DNA of 64,000 nucleotides. Origin: Ceratodon purpureus. Taxonomy: Eukaryota > Streptophyta > Bryopsida > Pseudoditrichales > Ditrichaceae. Shown piece by piece: positions 22,813 to 33,300 of the stretch. The notes under the pieces were generated by a model. The model made no database searches. It was not told the DNA's origin and saw nothing but the letters and a program-made list of their open reading frames with translations. A program made the position numbers and the translations under genes. The stretch is from positions 4,763,823 to 4,827,822 of the forward strand of contig CM026433.1 in assembly GCA_014871385.1 (NCBI GenBank). Direction: 5' to 3'. The stretch's first letter is position 1. Each line of letters starts with the position of its first letter.

Positions 22813-24483
22813 GACACTTGTTCACATGCTCTACAAAAACAGGTGAAGGAGAATGTGACGCAGAACGCGGAGGATGTAGAGTGGTAATGTGGCAGAGAAG
22901 ATCACTTGGAAGACGGTGGCGATGGAAAATCAGTGTGGAGGTGATTTGGCTCGGCATGAGTTCAAGAATGTTGAGATGGAAGTGGTGAACAGTTTGCAAT
23001 GAACAGTGGCGCATGGCACCAACATATTGAACAAAGTCAGGTTCTTGCTACGACAAGGGCAGTGGGCACATAGGGAGTACTGGACATAACAGGGAACGGA
23101 AAGAGATTGCGAAGACTTCAGGTGAATCACTCTCACTATGCTTGTACACATAGACAATGACGGTTCGTTAATTTCGTACTCAGAGTTGATAGTTTGATTA
23201 TGTACAGTATAGGTTCCTAGATTGCTTCTCATGATTGACGTACATTTTCAATACAGAGTCACATGTGACATAGGGAGACTTTCAGTATCTCAGAACTGGT
23301 TATCGTACAGCCTCATATGTAACTTACAAAATTTGATAAGCCAAGTCCATTCACTTGTAATTCACATGTGCCTTGTATATGCACAGCACCTTCAAGATTC
23401 ACTTGTAATCCACATGTGCCTTGTATATGCACAACACCATGTACAGATTCAGAGACTGTAACATCTGTACCCTGAATTGAGCTTCAATGTCGTTGAAGCG
23501 GAGCTACGGTAGACGGGGAAATGTAGGAAAGAACCGTATTTCAAATGATTAATCTGTCAATGCTATCAATAACATCGATCTACAATGTAACCCAGAACTT
23601 AATTTAACCGCATTTGGGAGACATTTGTAATTTTTTTTTTTTCTCCCAGTACAGTCATTTCACATGATCAATCACCAGTGAATATTATATCGTGACATTG
23701 CTAATTCATATGTGCATATGAATAAGTAACATTAATTTATATGAACTACAGTATTCTATTTAATCGGATATTTTATCTTCTGGCCGCCCAGGTTATCTTC
23801 CGGAAAAAAAAATCAGTAATTTCTGAATTTTAAAAAATAGTGAATCTTTAATGCTTGAAATGGTTTATTTAATGGACAGATGTTATTGTAAAAGGGACCC
23901 TAAACAACACAGTAGTAACCCATGAGTGAAGCACTACGTACTGTATGGGTCACACAGTATAATCAGAACTACAGTAAATGTCAGAGAACTGTACAGTGCG
24001 ATTGACAGGTGTGACACTCTCATTTGATAGCGTTATTGCACCATGGTCGCATGTCAAAGATAAAAAACAAATTAGACGACCATTCTAGGAAATCCCCATG
24101 AGATAGTTAAAAACAGTCTTGGAATTCGTGGGTCCACCTCGTGGAATACCCTTCACCTTCCCTGCATAACTAATTTTATCCGACATGCGGTGCAAGTGGT
24201 AAACCTTTTGCTTTCACACCACACACAATTTAATGGGGTTTTGTGAAGTCCGCTGAAGGAATGGACGGAAATTTGTGAATTCGTCGAGTATAAATCTGAG
24301 ATCCAAGATTCTCCTAAGATCCGTCGACTTTGTACAGTCCACGCTGGAAAGCTCATCTCTAATTGACACGGAATTGACAGACTGTCCAGAGTCTAAACAG
24401 TTGACAGAATCTGCGGGCACAAATGATCGTTTCGTCATCTTGGACATTTTCGTGTCATTTTTCTGTCATCTAGACCCCCGTTT
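22813..24483. other. Right subterminal region of the CACTA element
   Basis: Noncoding. The last 200 bases carry ATTGACA, TTGACAG, GACAGACTGTC and TGTCAT words in both orientations, mirroring the left end. A T run lies at about 23631-23642. Confidence 0.55.
23351..23446. repeat. Two-copy 48-bp tandem duplication
   Basis: CACTTGTAAT(T/C)CACATGTG and the next bases through GTATATGCAC are repeated at 48-bp spacing (copies beginning 23352 and 23400), with two or three substitutions. It lies in the CACTA right arm. Confidence 0.85.
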
Positions 24484-24493
24484 CCTTGTAGTG
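24484..24493 (-). repeat. Right terminal inverted repeat of the CACTA element
   Basis: CCTTGTAGTG, the inverted copy of the left end, followed by ATA at 24494-24496. Confidence 0.93.
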
Positions 24494-24900
24494 ATAGGTC
24501 AAACAATCAAAATTTTACAACACATGACAAGCTTTGAAGCTTAACGATTTATGTTTTGACATTTCTCTCTTTCATTAGTGCTTACACCTTCAACAACCTG
24601 ACATGCATGCGTCTTCACTCCACAAATAGAAGACTTGAGTATTGATAGTGTGTCCACCGCAGCTGCGCAACAAGGTAGCACAACATTGTGATTTTTCTTT
24701 TCTTTCTTTAATTTCTATTTCATTTTTGCTACACGTAGGTTCCAAATGCAGATTGGATGCACAATGCCACTGAATAGAGCGCAATATGAACCTACTGGAG
24801 AGGTCTTTGCTATTCAAGAGCTTTTGCAATTGATTTCCCCACCAAACATCCTTCACACCTTGCTAGTACTGCTCCAACATTTTCTTCATAGCTCTCTCTT

Positions 24901-26600
24901 CTATTTTTGTGCGAGATTCGTGTCCTTGTTTTTTCCTTCCTCCGCACACTTCCACTTATGCTCACTCGCCTCAGATTTTTCAAGCTTAGTAGTTTTGGCT
25001 ACTGCGGCTCTCTTTGCAACGATCCACTTCAAGTCGTGCATGTGATTGTTGTTGGTCTCATTAATGGACTTCAAATAGTCCATGTTGGTCTCCAATGCTC
25101 GCTTCTTGCACTGCGGTAGAGTGATCGTTGGAAGCTGCAATTTCTTCTCGATGCTGCTTTGGCTACACTCATGTCTTAACATTACGTTGCCATAGACAGC
25201 CACAACATCCTTAAAAGCCTCGCAGTCATTGTCACAATCTACATCGATGTTGGATTCGGAGCATTGCTCCACATTAGAATATGGATCCTCTACGAATTCC
25301 TGGAGTATATCATTATAGTTTCTTTCGCCTTCATTCGGCGTGTCAATGTTGTCAACAAATACTTTGGAGGGTCCGTATTTTGAATCCACCGCATCGGGGT
25401 TCAAGGGATACATTCCCATTGATGTGAATCCACTTTGTATGTTAGTAGGTGTTAATGCCTTTTATGGTGCATTACATACCCGACCTGCTAGAGTAACCTT
25501 AGTGGCTCCCTTGCCTCTATTGTTCATTGTCCAAACATCACTGCAGATTTGAAAAGCTAGTTTGAATGTTTTGAAGCAGCTTACATCAAGAGGTTTCAAA
25601 GTGTGGGAGGTGTGTAAGGGAAGCATCAGCATGACTGTACCTTATTTGTCGACTTTCTCAATGACATCTAGAGTAACATGAGAGTTATGTCCATCTAATA
25701 TTAGAAGAAGGCAATTTGTTGGTGATACACCCCCCCTCCCCTCTTCTTTAGCTCATTCAAGAAGTCATCTACCAACTTAGAGAACAAATACCCTATCATC
25801 AATGCGTTCTCTTGCATCCCAAATCTTGCCCCTTTTTCACACCTTGCAATATGAGTTCTTTGAGCATACTTGCCTTTGAAGACATAGTAGTTTGGTATGT
25901 AATCCTATGTTGTGTTGATGCACGAGAGCACTGTGATGTGCTCTCGTTTGTTAGAAAATATGATGTGAACATTGCGGATGCCAGTATTGGCAAGCACCTT
26001 GCCTCCACTGGTACGCCCTGCTAGTGCCTGACTCTCATCTGCGTTCCAGATATAATCTTCCAATGATCAACTTCTATATAAAAATTTATGCATATTAATT
26101 TGGTAGTCTAACTCACAATTATGTGTACAAGGTTGTATTTCCATTTTGCATAGAGCTCTTCAAGGTTTTGATATATAGAGTGTAGTCGTATGCTCATGAC
26201 ATACTGCCCTTGCCATGGCTTGCTCAAGCTCTTGCGTACTTCGCAAAGTAATGTGAGGGTGTCGGCACTTAAACCACCACACCCACCCATTTCCCAAAAC
26301 ACCATTAGAAAAGGTGGTTGGCCTCCCCTCGACGATGCTAGACACCTTTATCTTCAACTACAGCCATGTTAGTGGGAATCCGCGTGTTGCCATGTTATAT
26401 ATAAATCGCACTAACAAGTCCTCTTTGTTTGGTGTCATGACAAATTGCCTACTTCTTTTGCGAGTCAACATTGTCCCTTGGATATGCCCTCTCAAATTGG
26501 TCCTTGGAATGCCGTAATTACCAGCTGTTGCAGATATAGTTGCTTTGTTGTCATACGCGCGGCTAGCAAGATCTTATTGTTAAGGTCCAATCACCATTCT
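24901..26600 (-). pseudogene. Decayed pogo-type (Tc1/mariner) transposase, DDE_1/CENP-B family
   Basis: Conserved pieces occur on the minus strand in the right order but in shifting frames with stops. A psq-type helix-turn-helix (AGNYGIPRTNLRGH) lies near 26545. CENP-B-type HTH residues (WWFKCRHPHITLRSTQELEQ, then NLEELYAKWK) follow at about 26280-26110. Catalytic blocks are NADESQALAGRTSGGKVLA (about 26045), ILDGHNSHVTLDVIEKVDK (about 25710-25650) and LPLHTSHTLKPLDVSCFKTF (about 25640-25560). A tail with MGMYPLNPDAVDSKYGPSKV starts at 25419. Several frameshifts and stops, including a homopolymer run near 25729-25738, make it non-functional. Termini were not identified. Confidence 0.85.
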
Positions 26601-29600
26601 TCAATTGTTTTTTCTTTCCTTGTTTTGTACTTGCCTCACATGGTGGTTACAGTTGAGATCGATTTGCATCAAGTATTGTGGTTTTTTATTATCCTTGTTG
26701 GCGTTTCGATACATTGTATCCTTGACTCCCTTGCAGTTGCCACAAGTTCAAGCGTTGCGGATGCATTTCTGTTCTCCCATTGCCGATGTCACCATAGTCT
26801 CCCCTACTTCGCAAACCCCCCCCCCCCCCCTCCCAACGACTTCGGACCTGATCATGTTCAGGTAATTCATTATGCTCCTTTAGCTCCATGCTGATGTCAA
26901 TCACTGTTGGTTCTTTTCCCGCCTGCACAGATTCAAGACTATGGTTCATGATCATCAAATCCCTCCATGTTTTCTGTGCTTGCAAGAGTCATGAGCTGGT
27001 TCAAATCCTTGGCCTCTACCATAAAACATGGTTGAAGTGGTCACTCCCAAGAGTTATACCAAATTCAAGTTTCAAACACACTGCCAAGAGATGTGGATAT
27101 TGTATTGCCCTACCTCTTTCCATCACGTAAAAAGGTGACAAAACTTGGTATATAATCCTTTCGTGTAACGAGGACTCTTAGAATCAAGGACATCATTTAG
27201 CAAATCTAATTTCAGTGAAGTAGTGCAGAGGGCTTTTATATAGTATTGATTCCAAAAATCTCGATTAATTGATACACAACGATGCATCTATGTATTAATT
27301 GATGATCATGTATGCACATTCCTTACAACAATAGTTTGGTGGACAACTATACGTGAAGTGTTTGTAGAGTTGTTGCATAGATTTCGGTTGTCCTATCTTG
27401 ATTGTGTGCTCATAAAAGCAATGACGTGACTCTCAAGGATGGTGAGAGTGTTCACCTTTCTAGCCACTTCATCCTCAGCACATTGGCTCATCTACTCCAA
27501 TGTCGTAGTTCCCTAACTCCGATGGCTTGTACCTCTCTGATTCTACTCAGTTTCAGAACAATAACTCAAATTTGCCCTTGGTTGTGACAATGCACTCACC
27601 AAATCATAGTTATTTATTTATCAACAAAATAAAGAATAAGAAATGGATCAAATGAGGTCTTTGGAAAGTTTTAATTTATCATGATAAAATCTAAGTTTAC
27701 TCGAGATTTAAATTTAACTCAAAAAAATTAAATATGTAGATCTGTATTATGAAAAAGTTTAATTTAACATGACAAAACTAAGCTTTTCAAAGATTTAGAT
27801 ATTTTTTTGATAAAATCTAATATTTAGTAGACAATGGAGGTTATTAATTTGCAATCAACTACATCCTTAAATAGATTTTCATATATTTAGAGTACGTAAG
27901 TTGACATTTAAAAAGTAGCCACCAAAAAACTAGCATTCACCACAACCGTCATTCTTTCTAGATACATGTAAGTGCTATAATCAAACGAGTGCAACCCTAG
28001 AGTGTGCAGTAAATGTGCTGAAATTGCCTGATCATAATTGCACTCTAATCTTAGGTTACTATTGCACGCTTTTGGGTCCATTTCTAGATGGATCATGGCG
28101 CTCTACGGTCTGACGCGAAATTGGGTGTGACTACCTTATGCTCCCTTGACGAGTAGTTTGGAATCTATGCAAGTTTGCACAATAACTGCCATTGTCATTC
28201 CACCCTACCTACCACGCTTGTGCCACATAGGATGATGTTAGGATCGGTATTTGTCAATCCCTCACTGTGTGAAAGCTATTTCCAAACCTCCGCACTAACT
28301 TGGGAACTGTCTATATTGTACATGCTGGTGGAAATGGGGCATTAGTGTTTATAGGGTTGGGTTTAGGCTCTAAGGGTTGCTTTACACTCAAGGCCAGACC
28401 GATTCCCTTTGAGGCCAATTATGTGAATTTTTAGTCCATTTTTTTACAGGAAGTTGGCCTTACCTAAGTATTTTTATAAGATTAAAATGAGGGCAATTTA
28501 CCCATATGTAAAGGCTTTGGAATTAAAAACTCTTGTTGATTCAATGAATTATTAAATTTTAATTCCTTTTTTTTTTTTTTTTTTCATTACCTCTTGTACA
28601 AGATGGATGGATGGATGGATGGATGGATGAAGACAAAAGATTTTAGTGGTTTTTATGATTTTTCATGGCCACACTAATTGTTATTGCATCTATTTAAAAT
28701 TTTGGAAAAACTTGTTTTGCATTAGCATATGCTACCATAGCAATGGTTTTAGCTGTGATGATTGCAGAGTAGTGGTTCTTTGAGGATACAGAATATTTTG
28801 ACGTATCATTGAAATACTCTTTTTGAGGAGAAATTGTTCTATGGATGCTACTTGATTAAGTTATTCAAGTAATATAAAAGATTATTTCATAATTTTTTTT
28901 ATTATTGTACGGTATCTCTTTTCTATCATAAAGTCATCAAGCTATATATAACACAGTTGGTGTTGAAACTTATCAAATACATGAAATTGCTATAGCTATT
29001 GTTGTTAGGGACATTTGTCCAACAAATCAAAAGAATAAAAATCATTAATTAAAAAAAATAAAATCTAGAGCTAATTTGAGTAGAAGTTTGAAGGACTTAA
29101 TGGATTACATTATGTAATTTTAGCCATTGATGGAAGGTGCATACGAAAATCAGTCAACTTCAAACGACTATAACTGTTGATTGATGAGAATCAGCGAACA
29201 AAATTTACACCATTGCATTCATCTTGAAAAAGTGCACAAGGCGCACTATTCACTCCTCCAAATCGAAACAATTTGATTGATGGGGAATTAGATAATGTGC
29301 CTTATGCCATCACATGTGTAGTAGTTTGACAAACAACAAAAGGAGCCATGATATTGCTTGTTCAAGCAATTATTAGTAAATATAATTTATTACAAACAAA
29401 TTTGCATACAAGTAAGTTTGCTTGATTTTTTGAAGTTCTTATAAAGACAAGCATCTAATGATTATTCTTATGAAAACAATTTATAATATCCTGTGAAGTT
29501 CCAGTGTGTATGTGGATGAATAAGATTGTAATACAATTACCATTATATATCAATACTGTCACAAAGACCAAAGAAATGTTGCAGTCTCTATTCCACCGCA

Positions 29601-29667
29601 CATGCTTCCTGTGTATCTTAATCCTTATTTAATGTGTTGAAGACTTTGATAGAGAGCCACTAAATGT
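26601..29667. other. AT-rich region without a recognised gene
   Basis: Includes the probable upstream part of the decayed pogo element (to about 27.1 kb), a C11 run near 26818-26830, a T run near 28566-28584 and a tetranucleotide microsatellite. No domain recognised in any frame. Confidence 0.45.
28602..28629. repeat. (GATG)7 microsatellite
   Basis: Seven uninterrupted tetranucleotide units in AT-rich DNA. Confidence 0.95.
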
Positions 29668-29672
29668 TAACT

Positions 29673-29861
29673 TGTAGGAATTGCAATGAACTCTCAGACG
29701 CTCTGGTCTGATAGTGTAGTGAGCTTCTGCTCTAAGAGAGATAATGAAAGAGGTTTAAGCCTCCGTTAATATACACAAATTAGAACCCTAAGTGAGCCGT
29801 AAACCCGGTTACTGTTCCTCTTAACCTAATACTATTTACGGTAGTGTGACAGAGTCCAACA
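29673..29861 (-). repeat. 3' LTR of the Copia element
   Basis: 189 bp, matching the 5' LTR except for one C/T difference; it has the C (CCTCCGTTAA). Confidence 0.97.
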
Positions 29862-29870
29862 CCCCCCCGC
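29862..29870 (-). promoter_or_regulatory. Polypurine tract
   Basis: GCGGGGGGG on the minus strand, directly upstream of the 3' LTR; primes plus-strand DNA synthesis. Confidence 0.85.
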
Positions 29871-29897
29871 AATCTATGATTGTTTGTCAAGTTGTAA

Positions 29898-30362
29898 GTG
29901 ACGATGATGGCGGAGCAGAGAGAGCGTAATCCGAGACAGGAACACCGAGACTGGTTACAGTTCCGAGAGTGTGCCTTGAGACTGTCGGGTGTGCGCTTCG
30001 TCGGTGCTTGTATATGGCTGATTTGTGCAGGGCTTGGGCGCTTGATGAATGGGATTTGTAGTGTGTTGGAGAAGACCCTGGTGGAGCGAACAGGTACTGT
30101 CGCAGGAGATGAGCGCGAAGAGGATCCGGGGCTTCGACTTCTGAATCAAAGCAGGAGTGTACAAGGCCGTCCAAGTCCGGATTGGAAGCCGCAAGTTTAC
30201 AGTAAATTTTACGCTGTGAGGCGTGGTCGAACTCCAGGGATGTACTTCAGCTGGGCGGATTGTTCTCGAGAGGTGCATGGGTTCCGAGGAGCGCAATTCA
30301 AGAGTTTCAAGACCCTTGCTGATGCTGAGAATTACTTGTTTGAAGAAGCTAGGGTGGTGTAG
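29898..30362 (+). CDS. Antisense ORF in the Copia element: RNase H1 N-terminal (viroplasmin-type) domain
   Basis: 154 codons from ATG to TAG, on the strand opposite gag-pol, filling the space between the polypurine tract and the pol stop (11 bp from it). Residues about 103-150 read as the RNase H1 N-terminal/caulimovirus viroplasmin fold: KFYAVRRGRTPGMYFSW, then CSREVHGFRGAQFKSFKTL and an ENYL end. That is the usual YAV.KGR.PGIY.SW..C...V.GF.GA.FKSF.T...A spacing. This roughly 45-residue module binds RNA-DNA hybrids or dsRNA in cellular RNase H1 (family knowledge). Residues 1-100 are basic with a hydrophobic patch (VGACIWLICAGLGRL) and match nothing I know. No catalytic RNase H domain follows. 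The frame is open and unbroken in a nearly new insertion. How it would be expressed is not evident; a promoter on the antisense side of the 3' LTR is the simplest idea. Confidence 0.75.
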   Translation: MTMMAEQRERNPRQEHRDWLQFRECALRLSGVRFVGACIWLICAGLGRLMNGICSVLEKTLVERTGTVAGDEREEDPGLRLLNQSRSVQGRPSPDWKPQVYSKFYAVRRGRTPGMYFSWADCSREVHGFRGAQFKSFKTLADAENYLFEEARVV

Positions 30363-30373
30363 ACAGAGTATGT

Positions 30374-33300
30374 CTAGGGTTCGGGTTGCAGGTCGGTAAG
30401 ACGTAATACCCCTAGAGCAGCTCTATGTTGTTGGAATTTACATTTCCCTAGAGGTTTGGTCAATGTATCTGCGGGTTGCTCATGCGTACTAATAAACTTC
30501 AATTCAATTTCCCCCCCTGAAACTCTTTCTCGGACAAAATGGTAGTGAATTTCAACATGTTTTGTTCTTGCATGGAAAATAGGGTTGTGACATAGTTTAA
30601 TCGCACCTTGGTTATCACAGTAGAGAGTGATAGGTTGTGGCTGAGAGGCGCTGATGGAGGGAGGGTGAATCTCGTGAAGTAAGCGGTGAAGCCAAACTGC
30701 TTCCTGAGCGCCATCGCTGAGGGCTCGGTACTCTGATTCGGTGGAAGAGCGAGAGACAGTTATTTGACGCTTTGATTGCCAAGTAATGGGACCGCCTGCA
30801 AGTGTAAAAATGTATGCCCCCATGGACCGTCGAGTATCTGGGCAAGTGCCCCAATCCGCATCGGTGTAGCCGAGGATTTTGATCGGGGAAGCAGCTCGGT
30901 ACAGTATGCCATAGTCAAGGGTGCCTTGCAGGTAGCGAAGGACGTGTTTGGCAGCGTCGAGGTGAGCCACCTGAGGGGCTGCCATATAGCTGCTGAGGCG
31001 ATTGACGGAGTAGGCCAAGTCGGGCCTGGTGACGGTGAGGAAGATTAGTTTCCCGATCAGGCGGGAGTAGAACGTGGAATCGGTACTGGGAGTGCCTGTT
31101 TCTCGGATGAGAATCTGTCCGTCTGGGAGCGGGGTGGAAGCGGTCTCGCAGTCTTGCATGCCAAATTCATGCAGTATGGAAACTGCATAGTCTCGCTGGT
31201 GCAGGAGGGTGCCGAGAGCCACTTTGTCGAAGGAGATGCCCAGGTAACGCTTAATCTTCCCTAGGTCGGTGATATCGTATTGTTGCTTGAGAAATGACTT
31301 GAGGCCGGCAATGAGAGCATCACTGGAGCCTGTTATGAAGATATCGTCAACATAAAGGAGGAGAATGAGAGTCTCACCATTGTGATGTAAGTAATACATA
31401 TTGCAGTCGGAGGTGCTGCGAGTGAGGCCTCTGCGGAGAAGAGAGGCATTTATGTTTTCGTACCAGGCCCTTGGGCTTTGCTTTAACCCGTAGAGTGACT
31501 TTCGCAGGCGACATACTAAATGCTCTTTGCCGTGGGCTCGAAAACCAGGGGGCTGAGCCATGAAGACGTCTTCTTTGAGGGACCCGTTCAGGAAGGCAGT
31601 GCGAACATCTAAATGATGAATGTTCCATTGCTTGGAAGTGGCCAAGGCGATAGTGGTGCGAAGCGTGGCCCACTTGATGACGGGGGCGAAAGTCTCTGTG
31701 AAGTCAATGCCAGGTTTTTGTTCGAAACCTCGGGCCACAAGCCGAGCTTTCTTTGTCGGAGGAGAACCACCTGTGCCAGGTTTGAGCTTGAAGACCCACT
31801 TGCATGTGATGGCCTTTTTGCCGGTCGGAAGAGGTTGGAGATCCCAGGTATGATTTTTGGAGATGGCCTCCATTTCTGCTGCCATAGCTTGTTGCCAACC
31901 GGGGTCTTTGCTCGCTGTTTGGAAGGTGATGTGTGTAATGTCCGGGTCAACGGTGGGGGGAATGGATTGGTTATCTTCTTGGTGGTTGATGTAGCAGATA
32001 TCGTGGGAGTCAATTGAGACAGCCAGTGAGTATCCTTCGAGACGGACGTTCTGGCGTCGGGGGCGTTGAGAGCGGCGCGGTGGTGGCAGAGGAACAGGGG
32101 AAGAAGGAGGGGTAGGCAATTCAGCAGGGGAAGAAGGGAAGGGAGGATGATCGGGTTCATGGATGGGGGTAGGAGGCTGGGGAATGACTGAGGGAGAAGG
32201 TGGGGAGGGAGAAGAGAGGGAAAGTGGAGTATCTGCAGGGGAGGAGAGTAGAGGTGTGGGTGAGGATAGAGAAGACGAGAGTCTGTCGGGGATTAAGGTT
32301 TCTAAGAAATCGTCCGTGACTAATGGTTCTGTGGTTTCGGGAAGAGGAAGCCGTAGGTTCTGCTCGTCAAATCGCACGTCTTTGGAGATAAGAATTTTGC
32401 GGGTTTGAGGGTCGTAACACCTATAGGCTTTGCTTTCAAGGTCATATCCTATCAGTATAGTGGGGATAGCTTTGGGGTCAAATTTTTTACGTTTTTGATC
32501 TGGGATGTGACAGTAAGCCACGCAGCCTATTACTCTAAGGTGACTAAGGTTGGGTTTGATCCCTGAGAAAGCTTCTTCGGGAGTTTTGAGTCTAAGAGCC
32601 TTGGTTGGGGATCTGTTTTGTAAGTAATTCGTTGTCTTTGCAATTTCTTCCCAGAGGGATCTAGGAATTTGAGTTCCGGAAACTATGCTTCGAATCCCCT
32701 CAAGTAAGGTACGGTTTTTTCTTTCGGCAATGCCATTCTGGTGGGGGCTATAACCTGCGGTAAACTGTCTGGCTATGCCGTGATTTCTGCAGTACTGAGT
32801 GAAGGAGGATGCGGTATATTCACCGCCCCTATCGCTGCGGAGTGTGTGAACTCGCATGGTGGGAGTCTCAACAAGTTTGCGGAAGGAATGGAAAGAGGAT
32901 AGAGTTTGAGATTTCTGAGAGAGAAAATAAAGCCATGTTTTTCGAGAGAAATCGTCAATAAAGGTGAGAATGTACCGGTTTCCTGTTTTTGAGTTTACAG
33001 GCATCGGTCCGCATAGGTCTGAATGGATGAGTTGAAGAGGAGCTGTGGTTTTGATGGAGCTTTTCTTCGGAATAACGTCCCTTGAGAGCTTGCCTTGAAC
33101 GCAGGAAACACAGACGTGTTTAATAAGCGGAATGGTGGGGACGCCTACAACCAATTGACGGGAAGTCATATGATATAGACTTTGGTAGTTGATGTGCCCG
33201 ATACGCTTGTGCCACAGGTGGATATCCTCTGTAGAGATGCGGGAGCGAGAGGATTTTGGCGGTGCAGTAAGGTTTGTCTGATGTGGTGGAATTGGGGATG

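Larger units (their letters stand above)
9292..24493 (+). mobile_element. CACTA (En/Spm-type) DNA transposon, 15.2 kb, complete termini
   Basis: Begins CACTACAAGG at 9292 and ends with its reverse complement CCTTGTAGTG at 24493. The flanking 3-bp target duplication is ATA (9289-9291 and 24494-24496), the size expected for this superfamily. Subterminal regions on both sides are rich in short TGTCAATT, TGACAG and TGTCAT motifs in both orientations, the likely TNPA-type binding region. Inside are a TNPA-like gene on the minus strand, TNP2 plus DUF4218 and a separate DUF4216 ORF on the plus strand, and an extra minus-strand ORF at 22.4-22.8 kb. The TNP2 frame has one internal TAG, so this copy may not make full transposase, but its ends look mobilisable. 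Confidence 0.95.

Noticed and set aside
26445-26894. 149-codon plus-strand frame
   Set aside because: It is antisense to the decayed pogo transposase and its upstream flank and contains a C-run-encoded proline stretch.
29898-30362. Endogenous caulimovirus fragment, because of the viroplasmin-type domain
   Set aside because: No coat, movement or pararetroviral pol sequence is nearby, and the ORF lies wholly inside the LTR boundaries of a Copia element; RNase H1-type origin fits as well.
31613-32408. Antisense frames of 77-134 codons over the Copia pol region
   Set aside because: They mirror the Pro/Ser-rich pol linker and integrase end and show no domain; shadows of the coding strand.
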